A DNA stretch of 6,166 nucleotides from Flavobacteriaceae bacterium (GCA_947443815.1 CANEXR010000176.1:1-6166); one strand, 5' to 3'; counted from the first letter of the stretch, positions 1 through 6,166 are shown. A program made the numbers and translations. Notes: a model not told the origin generated them from the sequence alone.

Positions 1-2
1 CC

Positions 3-419
3 ATTACAAACCGTTCCTATTTGAATAAAACGTCTAAATCAAATTCATATCCTGATTTAAATACAATTCTTGATACCAAAAAAGCAATGAACGGAAAACC
101 AGTATTGGTAGCTGTAAATATTACTAATCCAATGGTTTTTGGGGAATTTGAAAAAGAGGTTGATGCAATAGTGGGGGAATTTGGCGTACAAGTGGAAGCT
201 TTAATGGATATCATTTCGGGCAAAACGGAACCTTCGGGCTTGTTACCTTTACAAATGCCATTGAATATGTCTACTGTTGAAAAACAAATGGAAGATGTTC
301 CTCATGACATGATTCCATACAAAGATGCGAATGGCAATGTGTATGATTTTGGTTTTGGATTAAACTGGAATGGCGTAATTAATGATGGTAGAACAGCAAA
401 ATATAGCGTTAAAAAATAG
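3..419 (+). CDS. Glycoside hydrolase family 3 enzyme (beta-glucosidase type), C-terminal fragment
   Basis: This is the last 139 codons of a gene that enters from the left edge; the frame is open from base 3, so no start is visible and the TTG at 21 is not a credible one. GH3 enzymes release terminal beta-linked sugars, usually glucose, and those of Bacteroidota normally act in the periplasm. The fragment matches the end of the GH3 C-terminal alpha/beta sandwich domain: KPVLVAVNITNP (strand and turn of the 'kPvvvv..NP' type), then FGVQVEALMDIISGKTEPSGLLPLQMP, the usual 'G...AL.DiL.Gk..PsGkLP...P' block, a VEKQMEDVPHD stretch, and YDFGFGLNW, the YxFGxGLsY-type end signature. The nucleophile and acid/base residues belong to the missing part. 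There is no fibronectin-III-like extension after the sandwich. The gene is convergent with the alpha-glucosidase operon and has its own terminator 30 bases downstream. Exact substrate cannot be told from this piece. Confidence 0.87.
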   Translation: MTNRSYLNKTSKSNSYPDLNTILDTKKAMNGKPVLVAVNITNPMVFGEFEKEVDAIVGEFGVQVEALMDIISGKTEPSGLLPLQMPLNMSTVEKQMEDVPHDMIPYKDANGNVYDFGFGLNWNGVINDGRTAKYSVKK

Positions 420-449
420 CGTCTTTATCAATGTGATATTGAATGAAAT

Positions 450-486
450 AAAGCGAGCGACTAAATATTTTAGTCGCTCGCTTTTT
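450..486 (+). terminator. Intrinsic terminator in the convergent gap, possibly bidirectional
   Basis: There is a perfect 16-bp inverted repeat (450-465 with 469-484) around a 3-base TAT loop. The GC-rich part of the stem is GCGAGCGACT, and a T run at 482-486 completes a classical + strand terminator, 30 bases after the GH3 stop codon. Read on the - strand the same stem is followed by TTTATTTC, a weaker but still T-rich tract. The leftward GH13 gene ends at 599 with no other convincing terminator before this point, so the hairpin probably stops both transcripts. Confidence 0.9.
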
Positions 487-498
487 GGATGCAATAGT

Positions 499-588
499 TT
501 ATTTGGCTCCGCAAAGGAATGTATTAATAGCTGAATTCACCTCTAATTTTTCCATATTTTGATGTTCTGAAACACCAAATACTTTGGA
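499..588 (-). pseudogene. Possible remnant of an alpha/beta-hydrolase C-terminus
   Basis: Between the GH13 stop and the terminator, the - strand has a short open frame of 29 codons plus TAA. It begins directly after an in-frame TAA at 589-591 and contains one ATG (553-555). It would read SKVFGVSEHQNMEKLEVN then SAINTFLCGAK. The pattern 'G.sEHQ.MEK.EVNsAI..FL' resembles the end of alpha/beta-hydrolases, where the catalytic His is followed by 'E.PeevN..I..FL'. It is in a different frame from GH13 and too short to fold, so if real it is a decayed 3' end of a lost gene. In AT-rich DNA an open run this short can occur by chance, and the resemblance is my pattern reading only. It could equally be non-coding. 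Confidence 0.25.
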
Positions 589-598
589 TTATAATTCC

Positions 599-2371
599 TT
601 ATTTCAATTCATAAATAACCGCTTCGTAAGGTCTCAATATTCCGTTTTTTGTAGTTTTTCCATAATTGTCTATCAAAACCTTGGCTTTACTAGTGTTTAA
701 TCCTGTATTTGCAGTAGCATTTTTAGAAGAAAAATTTAGCAAAACAAGGACTTTTTTGCCTTCTAATTCTCGTGTGAAAGCATATACGGCTGTATTTTTT
801 TTGTCTAACAAAGTATATTTTCCGTAAACTAAAATCAGATTCGTTTTTCGCAATTTTGTCATTTTACGGAAGTAATTCAATACCGAATTTGGATCTTTAT
901 CTTGTGCTTCTGCATTTAGGGTTTGATGATTGTCATTTACTTTCAACCAAGGTTCAGCTGTTGAAAAACCTCCATTTTTTGTACTGTTCCATTGAAAAGG
1001 AGTTCTTCCATTGTCTCTAGCGCCTCCCGTCTTTTGGTCTTCTATAAATTGTTTCAAATCGCCACCCGCTATTTTTACTTTTTCATATTCTGCTATCGTT
1101 TCGATATCGCGATAGTCTTCTATTTTATCGAATTTGGCATTTATCATTCCAATCTCGTCTCCATTATAATAATAAGGTGTTCCCCTCATGGAAAGTAAGA
1201 AAGTCGTTAGCATTTTTGAAGAAATAGCTCTAAATTCTGGTGAGTCATTTCCCCAACGGGAAGTCATCCGCGGTTGGTCATGATTTCCTAAATAAATAGT
1301 TCCCCAGCCTTTTTTATCATAAACAGCATCCCAATCGGAATATATTTTTTTGAAATCAACTAAGGAATAGGGCCCTGCTTTTTTGAAATATCCAGGGATA
1401 TAACCTAAGTTGGTTCCTTCAAAATGGTAGCCCATATTGAGTTCTTTTCGATCTTCATCAACAAAGTTTAATGCAGTTGACGTTAACATGCCTGCTCCTT
1501 CTGCTAAGGACATGCAGTTGTATTTGCTTAGAACTTCACGGTTCATTTCTTGAAGATAATCGTGTAAATGGGGCCCACTACCCATATAAACATCCCAACG
1601 TCCATGGTAGTTTTTATTCAATTCTTCTTGTGTGATAACTGGAAAATCGGGGTCTTTAGAAATAAATGGAATGACATCCATTCTAAAACCATCGATGCCT
1701 TTATCTAGCCACCAACGCATCATACTATAAATTTCTTGACGTAATTTTGGGTTTTCCCAATTCAAATCCGGTTGCTTGTAACTGAAATAATGCAAATAAT
1801 AGGAATCGGTTTGTTTGTCATACCTCCAACCACTTCCATCTGCTTCAAAAGCACCTGGACGGAATGCTGGCTTTCCTTTTTCTGCTGGCCACCAATGGTA
1901 ATAGTCACGGTATGGATTGTCTCTGGATTTTCTGCTTTCTTGAAACCATTTGTGCTCGTCACTACTGTGATTTACCACTAAATCCATTACGAGTTTCAAG
2001 CCTCTTTCGTGCATTCCTTTCAATAATGCATCAAAATCTTCCATGGTTCCAAATTCCTTCATAATGGCTTGATAATCTGAAATATCGTATCCATTATCAG
2101 CATTTGGTGAACCATAAATTGGGTTCAACCAAACTACGTCAACACCCAGACTTTTGATGTAATCTAACTTTTGAATTATTCCTTTCAAATCACCTACACC
2201 ATCTCCATCGGTATCCTTGAAACTTCTAGGATAAATTTGGTATACAACGGCTTCTTTCCACCATTTTCGGTCAACAGTTGATTTGTTTTCTTGTGCTTCA
2301 ACGGGTCTAATCGAAAATAATCCGAAGTAAAGAAGCATAAGGGCAGTTATTTTTGAGAATTTTAATTTCAT
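599..2371 (-). CDS. Periplasmic GH13 alpha-glucosidase, oligo-1,6-glucosidase type (probably GH13_31)
   Basis: This 590-residue retaining alpha-glucosidase releases glucose from the non-reducing ends of alpha-gluco-oligosaccharides. Residues 1-26 form a signal peptide (KLKFSK, hydrophobic core, PVEA then QENK), so it acts in the periplasm or at the cell surface, although many relatives are cytoplasmic. The catalytic barrel starts at WWKEAVVYQIYPRSF (37-51). A calcium-loop motif DTDGDGVGD is at 53-61 and DLVVNH at 130-135. QPDLN at 200-204 marks the oligo-1,6-glucosidase subgroup; neopullulanases such as SusA have MPDLN. GFRMDV holds the nucleophile Asp232, LAEG the acid/base Glu291, and GNHDQPR the transition-state Asp365. 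A C-terminal beta domain follows from about 510. Val233 after the nucleophile predicts alpha-1,6 preference. The start is the ATG at 2369-2371 because it opens the signal peptide; an in-frame ATG at 2452 would add 27 residues in front of it. It is the second gene of an operon, 80 bases after GH97. Confidence 0.92.
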   Translation of the reverse strand: MKLKFSKITALMLLYFGLFSIRPVEAQENKSTVDRKWWKEAVVYQIYPRSFKDTDGDGVGDLKGIIQKLDYIKSLGVDVVWLNPIYGSPNADNGYDISDYQAIMKEFGTMEDFDALLKGMHERGLKLVMDLVVNHSSDEHKWFQESRKSRDNPYRDYYHWWPAEKGKPAFRPGAFEADGSGWRYDKQTDSYYLHYFSYKQPDLNWENPKLRQEIYSMMRWWLDKGIDGFRMDVIPFISKDPDFPVITQEELNKNYHGRWDVYMGSGPHLHDYLQEMNREVLSKYNCMSLAEGAGMLTSTALNFVDEDRKELNMGYHFEGTNLGYIPGYFKKAGPYSLVDFKKIYSDWDAVYDKKGWGTIYLGNHDQPRMTSRWGNDSPEFRAISSKMLTTFLLSMRGTPYYYNGDEIGMINAKFDKIEDYRDIETIAEYEKVKIAGGDLKQFIEDQKTGGARDNGRTPFQWNSTKNGGFSTAEPWLKVNDNHQTLNAEAQDKDPNSVLNYFRKMTKLRKTNLILVYGKYTLLDKKNTAVYAFTRELEGKKVLVLLNFSSKNATANTGLNTSKAKVLIDNYGKTTKNGILRPYEAVIYELK

Positions 2372-2451
2372 TTTATATTTTTTTGGTTGATTTTCAGGAT
2401 TGATGTAATCTACAATGAAGGGAAAAATGATGCCATTTTGTAATTTAATCA

Positions 2452-4566
2452 TTATTTAACTTCAACAATACTAATCGCGTATCCACCACCTGGCGCAGAT
2501 AGTTGAGACCATTTTGATTTGTTGGTCACATTGACTTTCCGAATTGTATAGGCTTGTGGATTGGTTTTATAATGAGCCTCTTTTGCATCAGCATAAATAG
2601 TAGCTACATATTTTTTACCTTTTTCTAAAAAGTCAAATTTTAGTGTTGAGGTACGAGCTGTTTCTCCGTTTACATTCCCTACAAACCATTGATTTGTTTT
2701 TTTTGCTTTTCGGGCAACAGTGATGTATTGACCCGGTTCCGCTTCTAAGTATTTACTATCTGTCCAATCTACTGCTACATCTTTAATGAACTGAAAAGCA
2801 TCTGGAAAACGGTTGTAATTTTCAGGTAAATCGGCTGCCATTTGCAATGGGCTGTACATTGTAACATACAAAGCCAATTGATTTGCAAGCGTACTATTAA
2901 CATGAGAATGGTTCTCTGGATTGATTTTGCTCAAATCCATTTCAAAAATTCCAGGCGTATAATCCATCGGTCCACCAATTAAACGAGTGAAAGGCAGTAC
3001 CGTTACATGATTGGGTTTTGACCCGCCAAAAGATTGGTATTCAGTTCCTCTAGCAGCTTCATTTCCAATTAAATTAGGGTATGTTCTACAAATACCAGTA
3101 GGACGAACTGCCTCGTGTGCATTGACCATAATTTTATAATCCGCAGCTTTTTCTATTGCGTATTGATAATGATTTACGGTCCATTGGCTATAATGATTTT
3201 CGCCACGAGGAAGGATGTTTCCAACATAACCACTTTTTACAGCATCATATCCATTGTCTTTCATGAACTGATACGCTTTGTCAATATACCGTTCATAATT
3301 GCGGGTTGAACCCGAAGTTTCGTGGTGCATAATCATTTTTATTCCTTTTGATTTTGCATATTCATGAATGCCTTTTACATCAAAATCGGGATATGGAGTT
3401 ACAAAATCAAACACATTGTCTTTTGAATGCCCAAACCAATCTTCCCAACCTTCGTTCCAACCTTCGACCAATACACCGTCAAAACCATTTTCGGCAGCAA
3501 AATCAATATATTTTTTTACGTTTTGGGTATTGGCACCGTGTTTTCCGTTGGGCTTTGCTGTGGCAAAATCAGTAATGCCTAATTGTACCGTAGGAAATGC
3601 ATCAGTGTAAGCCCAAGAACTTTTTCCAGTAATCATTTCCCACCAAACACCTACATATTTTACAGGTTTTATCCACGAAGTATCTTCAATTTTTGAAGGT
3701 TCATTTAAGTTTAAAGTCATTTTTGAAGCCAAAATTTCACGGGCATCATCACTTACAAGTACGGTTCGCCATGGAGAATGGTTTGGTGCTTGCATATAGC
3801 CTTTGTCACCAACAGCATCTGGAGTTAACCAAGATTCGAATACCATGTTTTTGTCATCCAAATTTAAATGCATGCAAGAATAATTAATTAGTGCCGCTTC
3901 ATGGATATTAATGTACAATCCGTCAGTGGTTTTCATCATCAAAGAAGTTTGAACACCAGTGGTAGAAAAGGAAGTCTGCGATACATTTGCAGTTCGAGAT
4001 TTTTCATTTAAACTTCTGATTTCCGATAATTTTGAGGTAGTATAATCGTATTCTTGGGTGTCATAATCTCCCGGAATCCAAAACGCTGTATGGTCTCCGT
4101 TCATAGCAAATTGTGTTCTTTCTTCTTTGATTACAAAATAAGTAAGGTTTTTTTGCGCAGGAAATTCATATCGAAATCCAAGACCGTCATTAAATAAACG
4201 AAACCGAATTACAATTTGTCTGTCGGTTCCTTTTTGGTTTAAAGTAACTGCCAGTTCGTTATATTGATTTTGAATCGTTGCAGTTTCACCCCAAACTGGT
4301 TTCCAAGTCTCATCAAAGGAGCTGGTTGTAGTAGTAACAATTGTAAAATTGTTTAGTAATGATTGGGGATCATTTTTTAGTTCAAGACCTAATTTACTTG
4401 GTTTTAAAACTACTTTGTCTTTGTAGTTTAAACGGTAACTAGGTGTTCCGTCACTTTGTAATGAAAACGACAGGACTAGTTTTTCATCCGGTGATTTTAA
4501 TTGTTGGGCGAAAACATTGTTCGATAATGCTAGCCAAAAAAGAGCGATAAAAAGGAATTGTTTCAT
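2452..4566 (-). CDS. susB: Periplasmic GH97 inverting alpha-glucosidase, SusB-like
   Basis: This is a full-length 704-residue GH97 enzyme. Characterised SusB hydrolyses alpha-1,4 and also other alpha-glucosidic bonds with inversion, using a calcium ion. Residues 1-20 are a signal peptide (MKQFLFIALFWLALSNN, VFA then QQ), giving periplasmic location. The N-terminal beta-sandwich runs to about 290, the (beta/alpha)8 barrel covers about 300-600, and a C-terminal beta domain ends the protein. The acidic residues fall at the SusB spacings as I recall them: Glu172 (DYDTQE), Glu368 (LVEGWN), Glu416 (MHHET), Glu485 (NAHEAVRPTG), Glu503 (GNEA) and Glu509 (RGTEY). The intervals 416-485, 485-503 and 503-509 equal those of SusB 439-508-526-532. 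Having both Glu416 and Glu485 places it with the inverting branch rather than the retaining alpha-galactosidase-like branch. The start is fixed by the signal peptide; no Shine-Dalgarno is visible, only an A/T-rich leader. It is the first gene of the operon. The susB symbol means family resemblance, not proven orthology. Confidence 0.93.
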   Translation of the reverse strand: MKQFLFIALFWLALSNNVFAQQLKSPDEKLVLSFSLQSDGTPSYRLNYKDKVVLKPSKLGLELKNDPQSLLNNFTIVTTTTSSFDETWKPVWGETATIQNQYNELAVTLNQKGTDRQIVIRFRLFNDGLGFRYEFPAQKNLTYFVIKEERTQFAMNGDHTAFWIPGDYDTQEYDYTTSKLSEIRSLNEKSRTANVSQTSFSTTGVQTSLMMKTTDGLYINIHEAALINYSCMHLNLDDKNMVFESWLTPDAVGDKGYMQAPNHSPWRTVLVSDDAREILASKMTLNLNEPSKIEDTSWIKPVKYVGVWWEMITGKSSWAYTDAFPTVQLGITDFATAKPNGKHGANTQNVKKYIDFAAENGFDGVLVEGWNEGWEDWFGHSKDNVFDFVTPYPDFDVKGIHEYAKSKGIKMIMHHETSGSTRNYERYIDKAYQFMKDNGYDAVKSGYVGNILPRGENHYSQWTVNHYQYAIEKAADYKIMVNAHEAVRPTGICRTYPNLIGNEAARGTEYQSFGGSKPNHVTVLPFTRLIGGPMDYTPGIFEMDLSKINPENHSHVNSTLANQLALYVTMYSPLQMAADLPENYNRFPDAFQFIKDVAVDWTDSKYLEAEPGQYITVARKAKKTNQWFVGNVNGETARTSTLKFDFLEKGKKYVATIYADAKEAHYKTNPQAYTIRKVNVTNKSKWSQLSAPGGGYAISIVEVK

Positions 4567-4607
4567 TTGTTAAAAAAATTAATTTTAGATATAATAGCAT
4601 AAAAAAG

Positions 4608-4641
4608 GCAATCCTAAATGCGGTGAAAGTTTGGTAATCAA
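4608..4641 (-). promoter_or_regulatory. Candidate Bacteroidota-type promoter for the GH97-GH13 operon
   Basis: On the - strand, TAGGATTGC (4616 to 4608) is one mismatch from the Bacteroidota -7 element TAnnTTTGC. A TTG (4641 to 4639) lies 22 bases upstream, near the long end of the accepted spacing for the -33 TTG element. Transcription would start around 4600, leaving a leader of about 35 bases before the GH97 ATG. This is the best match I found by eye in the region, but both the mismatch and the spacing make it tentative. Confidence 0.27.
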
Positions 4642-4876
4642 TATCCATTCGCCGCTACGAAATCGATTTATAGAATGGGTTTTGGAAGCACCTATTCTTT
4701 CAAAAATTTCGAGATAGTAAAAGTAGATGCTTTAACGGCTTTAAATTTTAGTCTTTAAAAAAAAGTAAACGTATATTTTTTTAAATAATTGTAAATCAAC
4801 AATTTAATTTTTATTTAAGATCAAAAAAAGTGGTGATTTTTGTAGTAAAAAAGTAAATTTTACCTGCTGGATACTG

Positions 4877-4891
4877 CCAATTCAGAATTGG
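4877..4891. repeat. 15-base perfect palindrome just after the regulator gene
   Basis: CCAATTC, a central A, then GAATTGG: seven base pairs around a single base, 6 bases beyond the stop codon of the SusR-like gene. On the - strand no T tract follows directly, so it is a poor terminator by itself. Its twofold symmetry would fit a binding site for a dimeric protein, or it may be chance. Confidence 0.45.
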
Positions 4892-4897
4892 AATGGG

Positions 4898-6166
4898 TTA
4901 ATTCTTGTTTGACGAACCAATCAACATGACTTTGGCTTCCAGTTCTTCGCGAGGCCCTACTGATTTGTTTTTGAGTTGAGAGCGGTAATTGTAAATGGTA
5001 GAAACCGAATACCTTAAAAATTCTGCAATTTTGGTGCTGTCTTTAATTCCTAAGCGAATGAGTGCAAAAATTCGTAATTCGGTGTTTAGGAGTTCACCTT
5101 GTTTCAAATGGATGGCGCTTGTATCCGTTAATAAGCTTGAAAATTCTGCAATAAAAGTTGGGAATAAAAGCAAAAATGTCTGGTCAAAATTGGTGTAAAA
5201 TGCTTTTAATTCTTTTTCGAGATAGGTATTGGATTTCACCGCTTTTACAAGTTCATTCATTTTTCCGGCAGTTGCCATAACGCTTAGCTTGCGACTGTAT
5301 TCCTCCAGTTTTCCGATATAATCCGAACATTGATCCATATAGCGACCAATGTAAATTTCTTTCAATAGGCTGGCTTCGGCTAAAGTAGCATTGGTTTCGT
5401 TTAGTTTTTCATTGATTTTGTTTAACTCTTGGTTTAATACGGATAGTTTGGTATTGGCCAAACTGATTTCTTTTTGGGCATTGGCTAATTTTTTCATTTG
5501 CTTAAAAAGCAATACTAAAACTCCCAGCAGAAACAAGGATAAGATACTAACAGCTATTAAAAAAACAATTAATTGTGTTCTATTGGTTTCCTTTTTATTT
5601 TGATACGCATCATTGATAATGGGCAGCATTTTGGATATTTCGTAGGTTCTTAATCTCGCATTACAAAAAAGAGCATCTTCTAATGATTGTTTGATGTATT
5701 TATAAGCACGATCAATATCGCCTTGTTCGTATAAGGTGAAGGCTAATTTACGCAAGGAAATATTCTCTTTTTTTACAAGTTGTAAGTCTGAAATAGCCGA
5801 GATAGTCAACCATTTTTCCTCTTGTTCTTTGTCTTTTTTCAAGCGATAAGCATCCGATATGATATAAGCAATAACCGCACGATCAGGATTTTGTTTTGAG
5901 GTTTTCGAAAAAAATACGGTTAAGCATTGAATGGCTTGGTCATACTGTTTTTTATCTAATAATAATTCGGAATTAACGATACAGAATTCTCGGGATTTTG
6001 GATCAAAATACTGCATCGAAGAGTCTCTGTATTTTTTGGCCAACTCATGGTATTTCTTTTTTTCCTGATTGGAAGTAGCATAATTCGTCAAATTTCCATA
6101 AACAATTCTATTAGTGCCATAATAATTTCTGCTGCTGCTCGGGGTTAATTGCATACGGACAGTTTC
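4898..6166 (-). CDS. SusR-like membrane-spanning transcriptional regulator (DUF6377 type), N-terminus missing
   Basis: The last 422 residues are visible. The frame is open through the right edge (E-T-V-R before the Met at 6152-6154), so that Met is internal; relatives are about 540 residues, so roughly 120 are missing. Numbering from that Met, TPR-like helical repeats lie at about 60-165 (LLLDKKQYDQAIQCL; LAFTLYEQGDIDRAYKYI). One transmembrane helix is at about 194-217, followed by basic KQMKKL, which puts the C-terminal side in the cytoplasm. A coiled coil covers about 222-262 (heptad-like LSVLNQELNKINEKLNETNATL). A C-terminal helix-turn-helix follows at about 357-397 (ELRIFALIRLGIKDSTKIAEFL, then YSVSTIYNYRSQLKNK). 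No kinase or receiver domain is present, so signal and DNA binding sit on one chain, as in SusR, the activator of starch genes in Bacteroides. It lies upstream of, and in the same direction as, the GH97-GH13 operon, its probable target. Family assignment is from recalled motifs; the ligand is inferred from context. Confidence 0.85.
   Translation of the reverse strand, partial: ETVRMQLTPSSSRNYYGTNRIVYGNLTNYATSNQEKKKYHELAKKYRDSSMQYFDPKSREFCIVNSELLLDKKQYDQAIQCLTVFFSKTSKQNPDRAVIAYIISDAYRLKKDKEQEEKWLTISAISDLQLVKKENISLRKLAFTLYEQGDIDRAYKYIKQSLEDALFCNARLRTYEISKMLPIINDAYQNKKETNRTQLIVFLIAVSILSLFLLGVLVLLFKQMKKLANAQKEISLANTKLSVLNQELNKINEKLNETNATLAEASLLKEIYIGRYMDQCSDYIGKLEEYSRKLSVMATAGKMNELVKAVKSNTYLEKELKAFYTNFDQTFLLLFPTFIAEFSSLLTDTSAIHLKQGELLNTELRIFALIRLGIKDSTKIAEFLRYSVSTIYNYRSQLKNKSVGPREELEAKVMLIGSSNKN

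Larger units (their letters stand above)
4567..4897. promoter_or_regulatory. 331-bp AT-rich intergenic region between regulator and GH97, likely operon control region
   Basis: No gene is visible here on either strand. The right half (about 4740-4860) is very AT-rich with A and T runs, the left half less so. The gap is long for this otherwise compact region and precedes the first gene of the GH97-GH13 operon, so it should hold that operon's promoter and the site used by the SusR-like regulator. Visible structure includes a 10-bp palindrome AAATCGATTT (4660-4669), CCATTC (4645-4650) facing GAATGG (4673-4678), and a 15-base palindrome at 4877-4891. A 9-base direct repeat GAATGGGTT occurs at 4673-4681 and 4891-4899. 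No SusR operator consensus is known to me, so none of these can be assigned. Confidence 0.6.

Noticed and set aside
21..419. The TTG at base 21 as start of a small separate gene
   Set aside because: The frame continues upstream to the window edge, and the protein is plainly the C-terminal end of a GH3 domain, so it is a truncated view of a larger gene.
575..587. Hairpin CCAAA-TAC-TTTGG just after the GH13 gene as its terminator
   Set aside because: The stem is only 5 bp and has no T tract on the - strand. The large hairpin at 450-486 is a far better candidate.
992..1198. Open frames on the + strand inside GH13 and GH97, and a - strand frame opposite GH3
   Set aside because: They are antisense to genes with clear catalytic motifs and show no recognisable domain or signal. 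They are by-products of the real reading frames.
1762..1962. A second - strand frame of 66 codons within the GH13 gene
   Set aside because: It lies wholly inside the GH13 catalytic barrel in another frame and resembles no protein I know.
599..2371. Calling the GH13 gene susA (neopullulanase)
   Set aside because: It has QPDLN rather than MPDLN, and GFRMDV followed by the oligo-1,6-glucosidase layout, so it is a different GH13 type from SusA.
4740..4860. AT-rich stretch with A and T runs considered as a replication origin or attachment site
   Set aside because: There are no repeated DnaA-like boxes or iterons, and no integrase or tRNA nearby. It is ordinary AT-rich promoter-type DNA for this phylum.
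4877..4891. Palindrome after the regulator gene as an intrinsic terminator
   Set aside because: On the - strand it is followed by CAGTATCCAGC rather than a T run, and the stem is weak and AT-rich. I list it only as a palindrome.

Overview
The window looks like a chromosomal carbohydrate-utilisation region of a Bacteroidota bacterium, most likely a Flavobacterium-type member of the Flavobacteriia. The grounds are AT-rich DNA, A/T-rich leaders without Shine-Dalgarno motifs, a SusB-type GH97 enzyme, and a membrane-anchored SusR-like (DUF6377-type) regulator, a family I know only from this phylum. No tRNA, rRNA, CRISPR array, insertion sequence or phage gene is visible.

Layout, left to right. 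(1) Bases 3-419, + strand: the last 139 codons of a glycoside hydrolase family 3 enzyme (beta-glucosidase type), cut by the left edge. (2) Bases 450-486: a strong hairpin terminator in the convergent gap. It serves the GH3 gene and probably also the leftward operon. (3) Bases 499-588, - strand: a short reading frame that may be a decayed remnant of an alpha/beta-hydrolase C-terminus (weak). (4) Bases 599-2371, - strand: a secreted GH13 alpha-glucosidase of the oligo-1,6-glucosidase type. (5) Bases 2452-4566, - strand: a secreted GH97 alpha-glucosidase with the full SusB inverting catalytic set. (6) Bases 4567-4897: a 331-bp AT-rich intergenic region that should carry the operon promoter and regulator sites. 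(7) Bases 4898-6166, - strand: the C-terminal 422 residues of a SusR/DUF6377-like regulator, with periplasmic TPR-like repeats, one membrane helix, a cytoplasmic coiled coil and a helix-turn-helix. Its N-terminus lies beyond the right edge.

How it fits together. The regulator probably senses an alpha-glucan oligosaccharide in the periplasm and switches on the two-gene operon next to it. GH97 (mainly alpha-1,4 in characterised SusB) and GH13 (predicted alpha-1,6 from the Val after its nucleophile) would together reduce branched or alpha-1,6-containing malto-oligosaccharides to glucose in the periplasm. No SusC/SusD transporter pair lies in the window. The operon ends at the terminator, so uptake genes must be elsewhere, possibly beyond the regulator. 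The GH3 gene runs the other way and is probably a separate beta-glucan function.

I see no clearly unprecedented system. The points worth a second look are the compact SusR-GH97-GH13 arrangement, the predicted substrate specificity of the GH13 enzyme, its ambiguous start, the intergenic palindromes, and the possible gene remnant.
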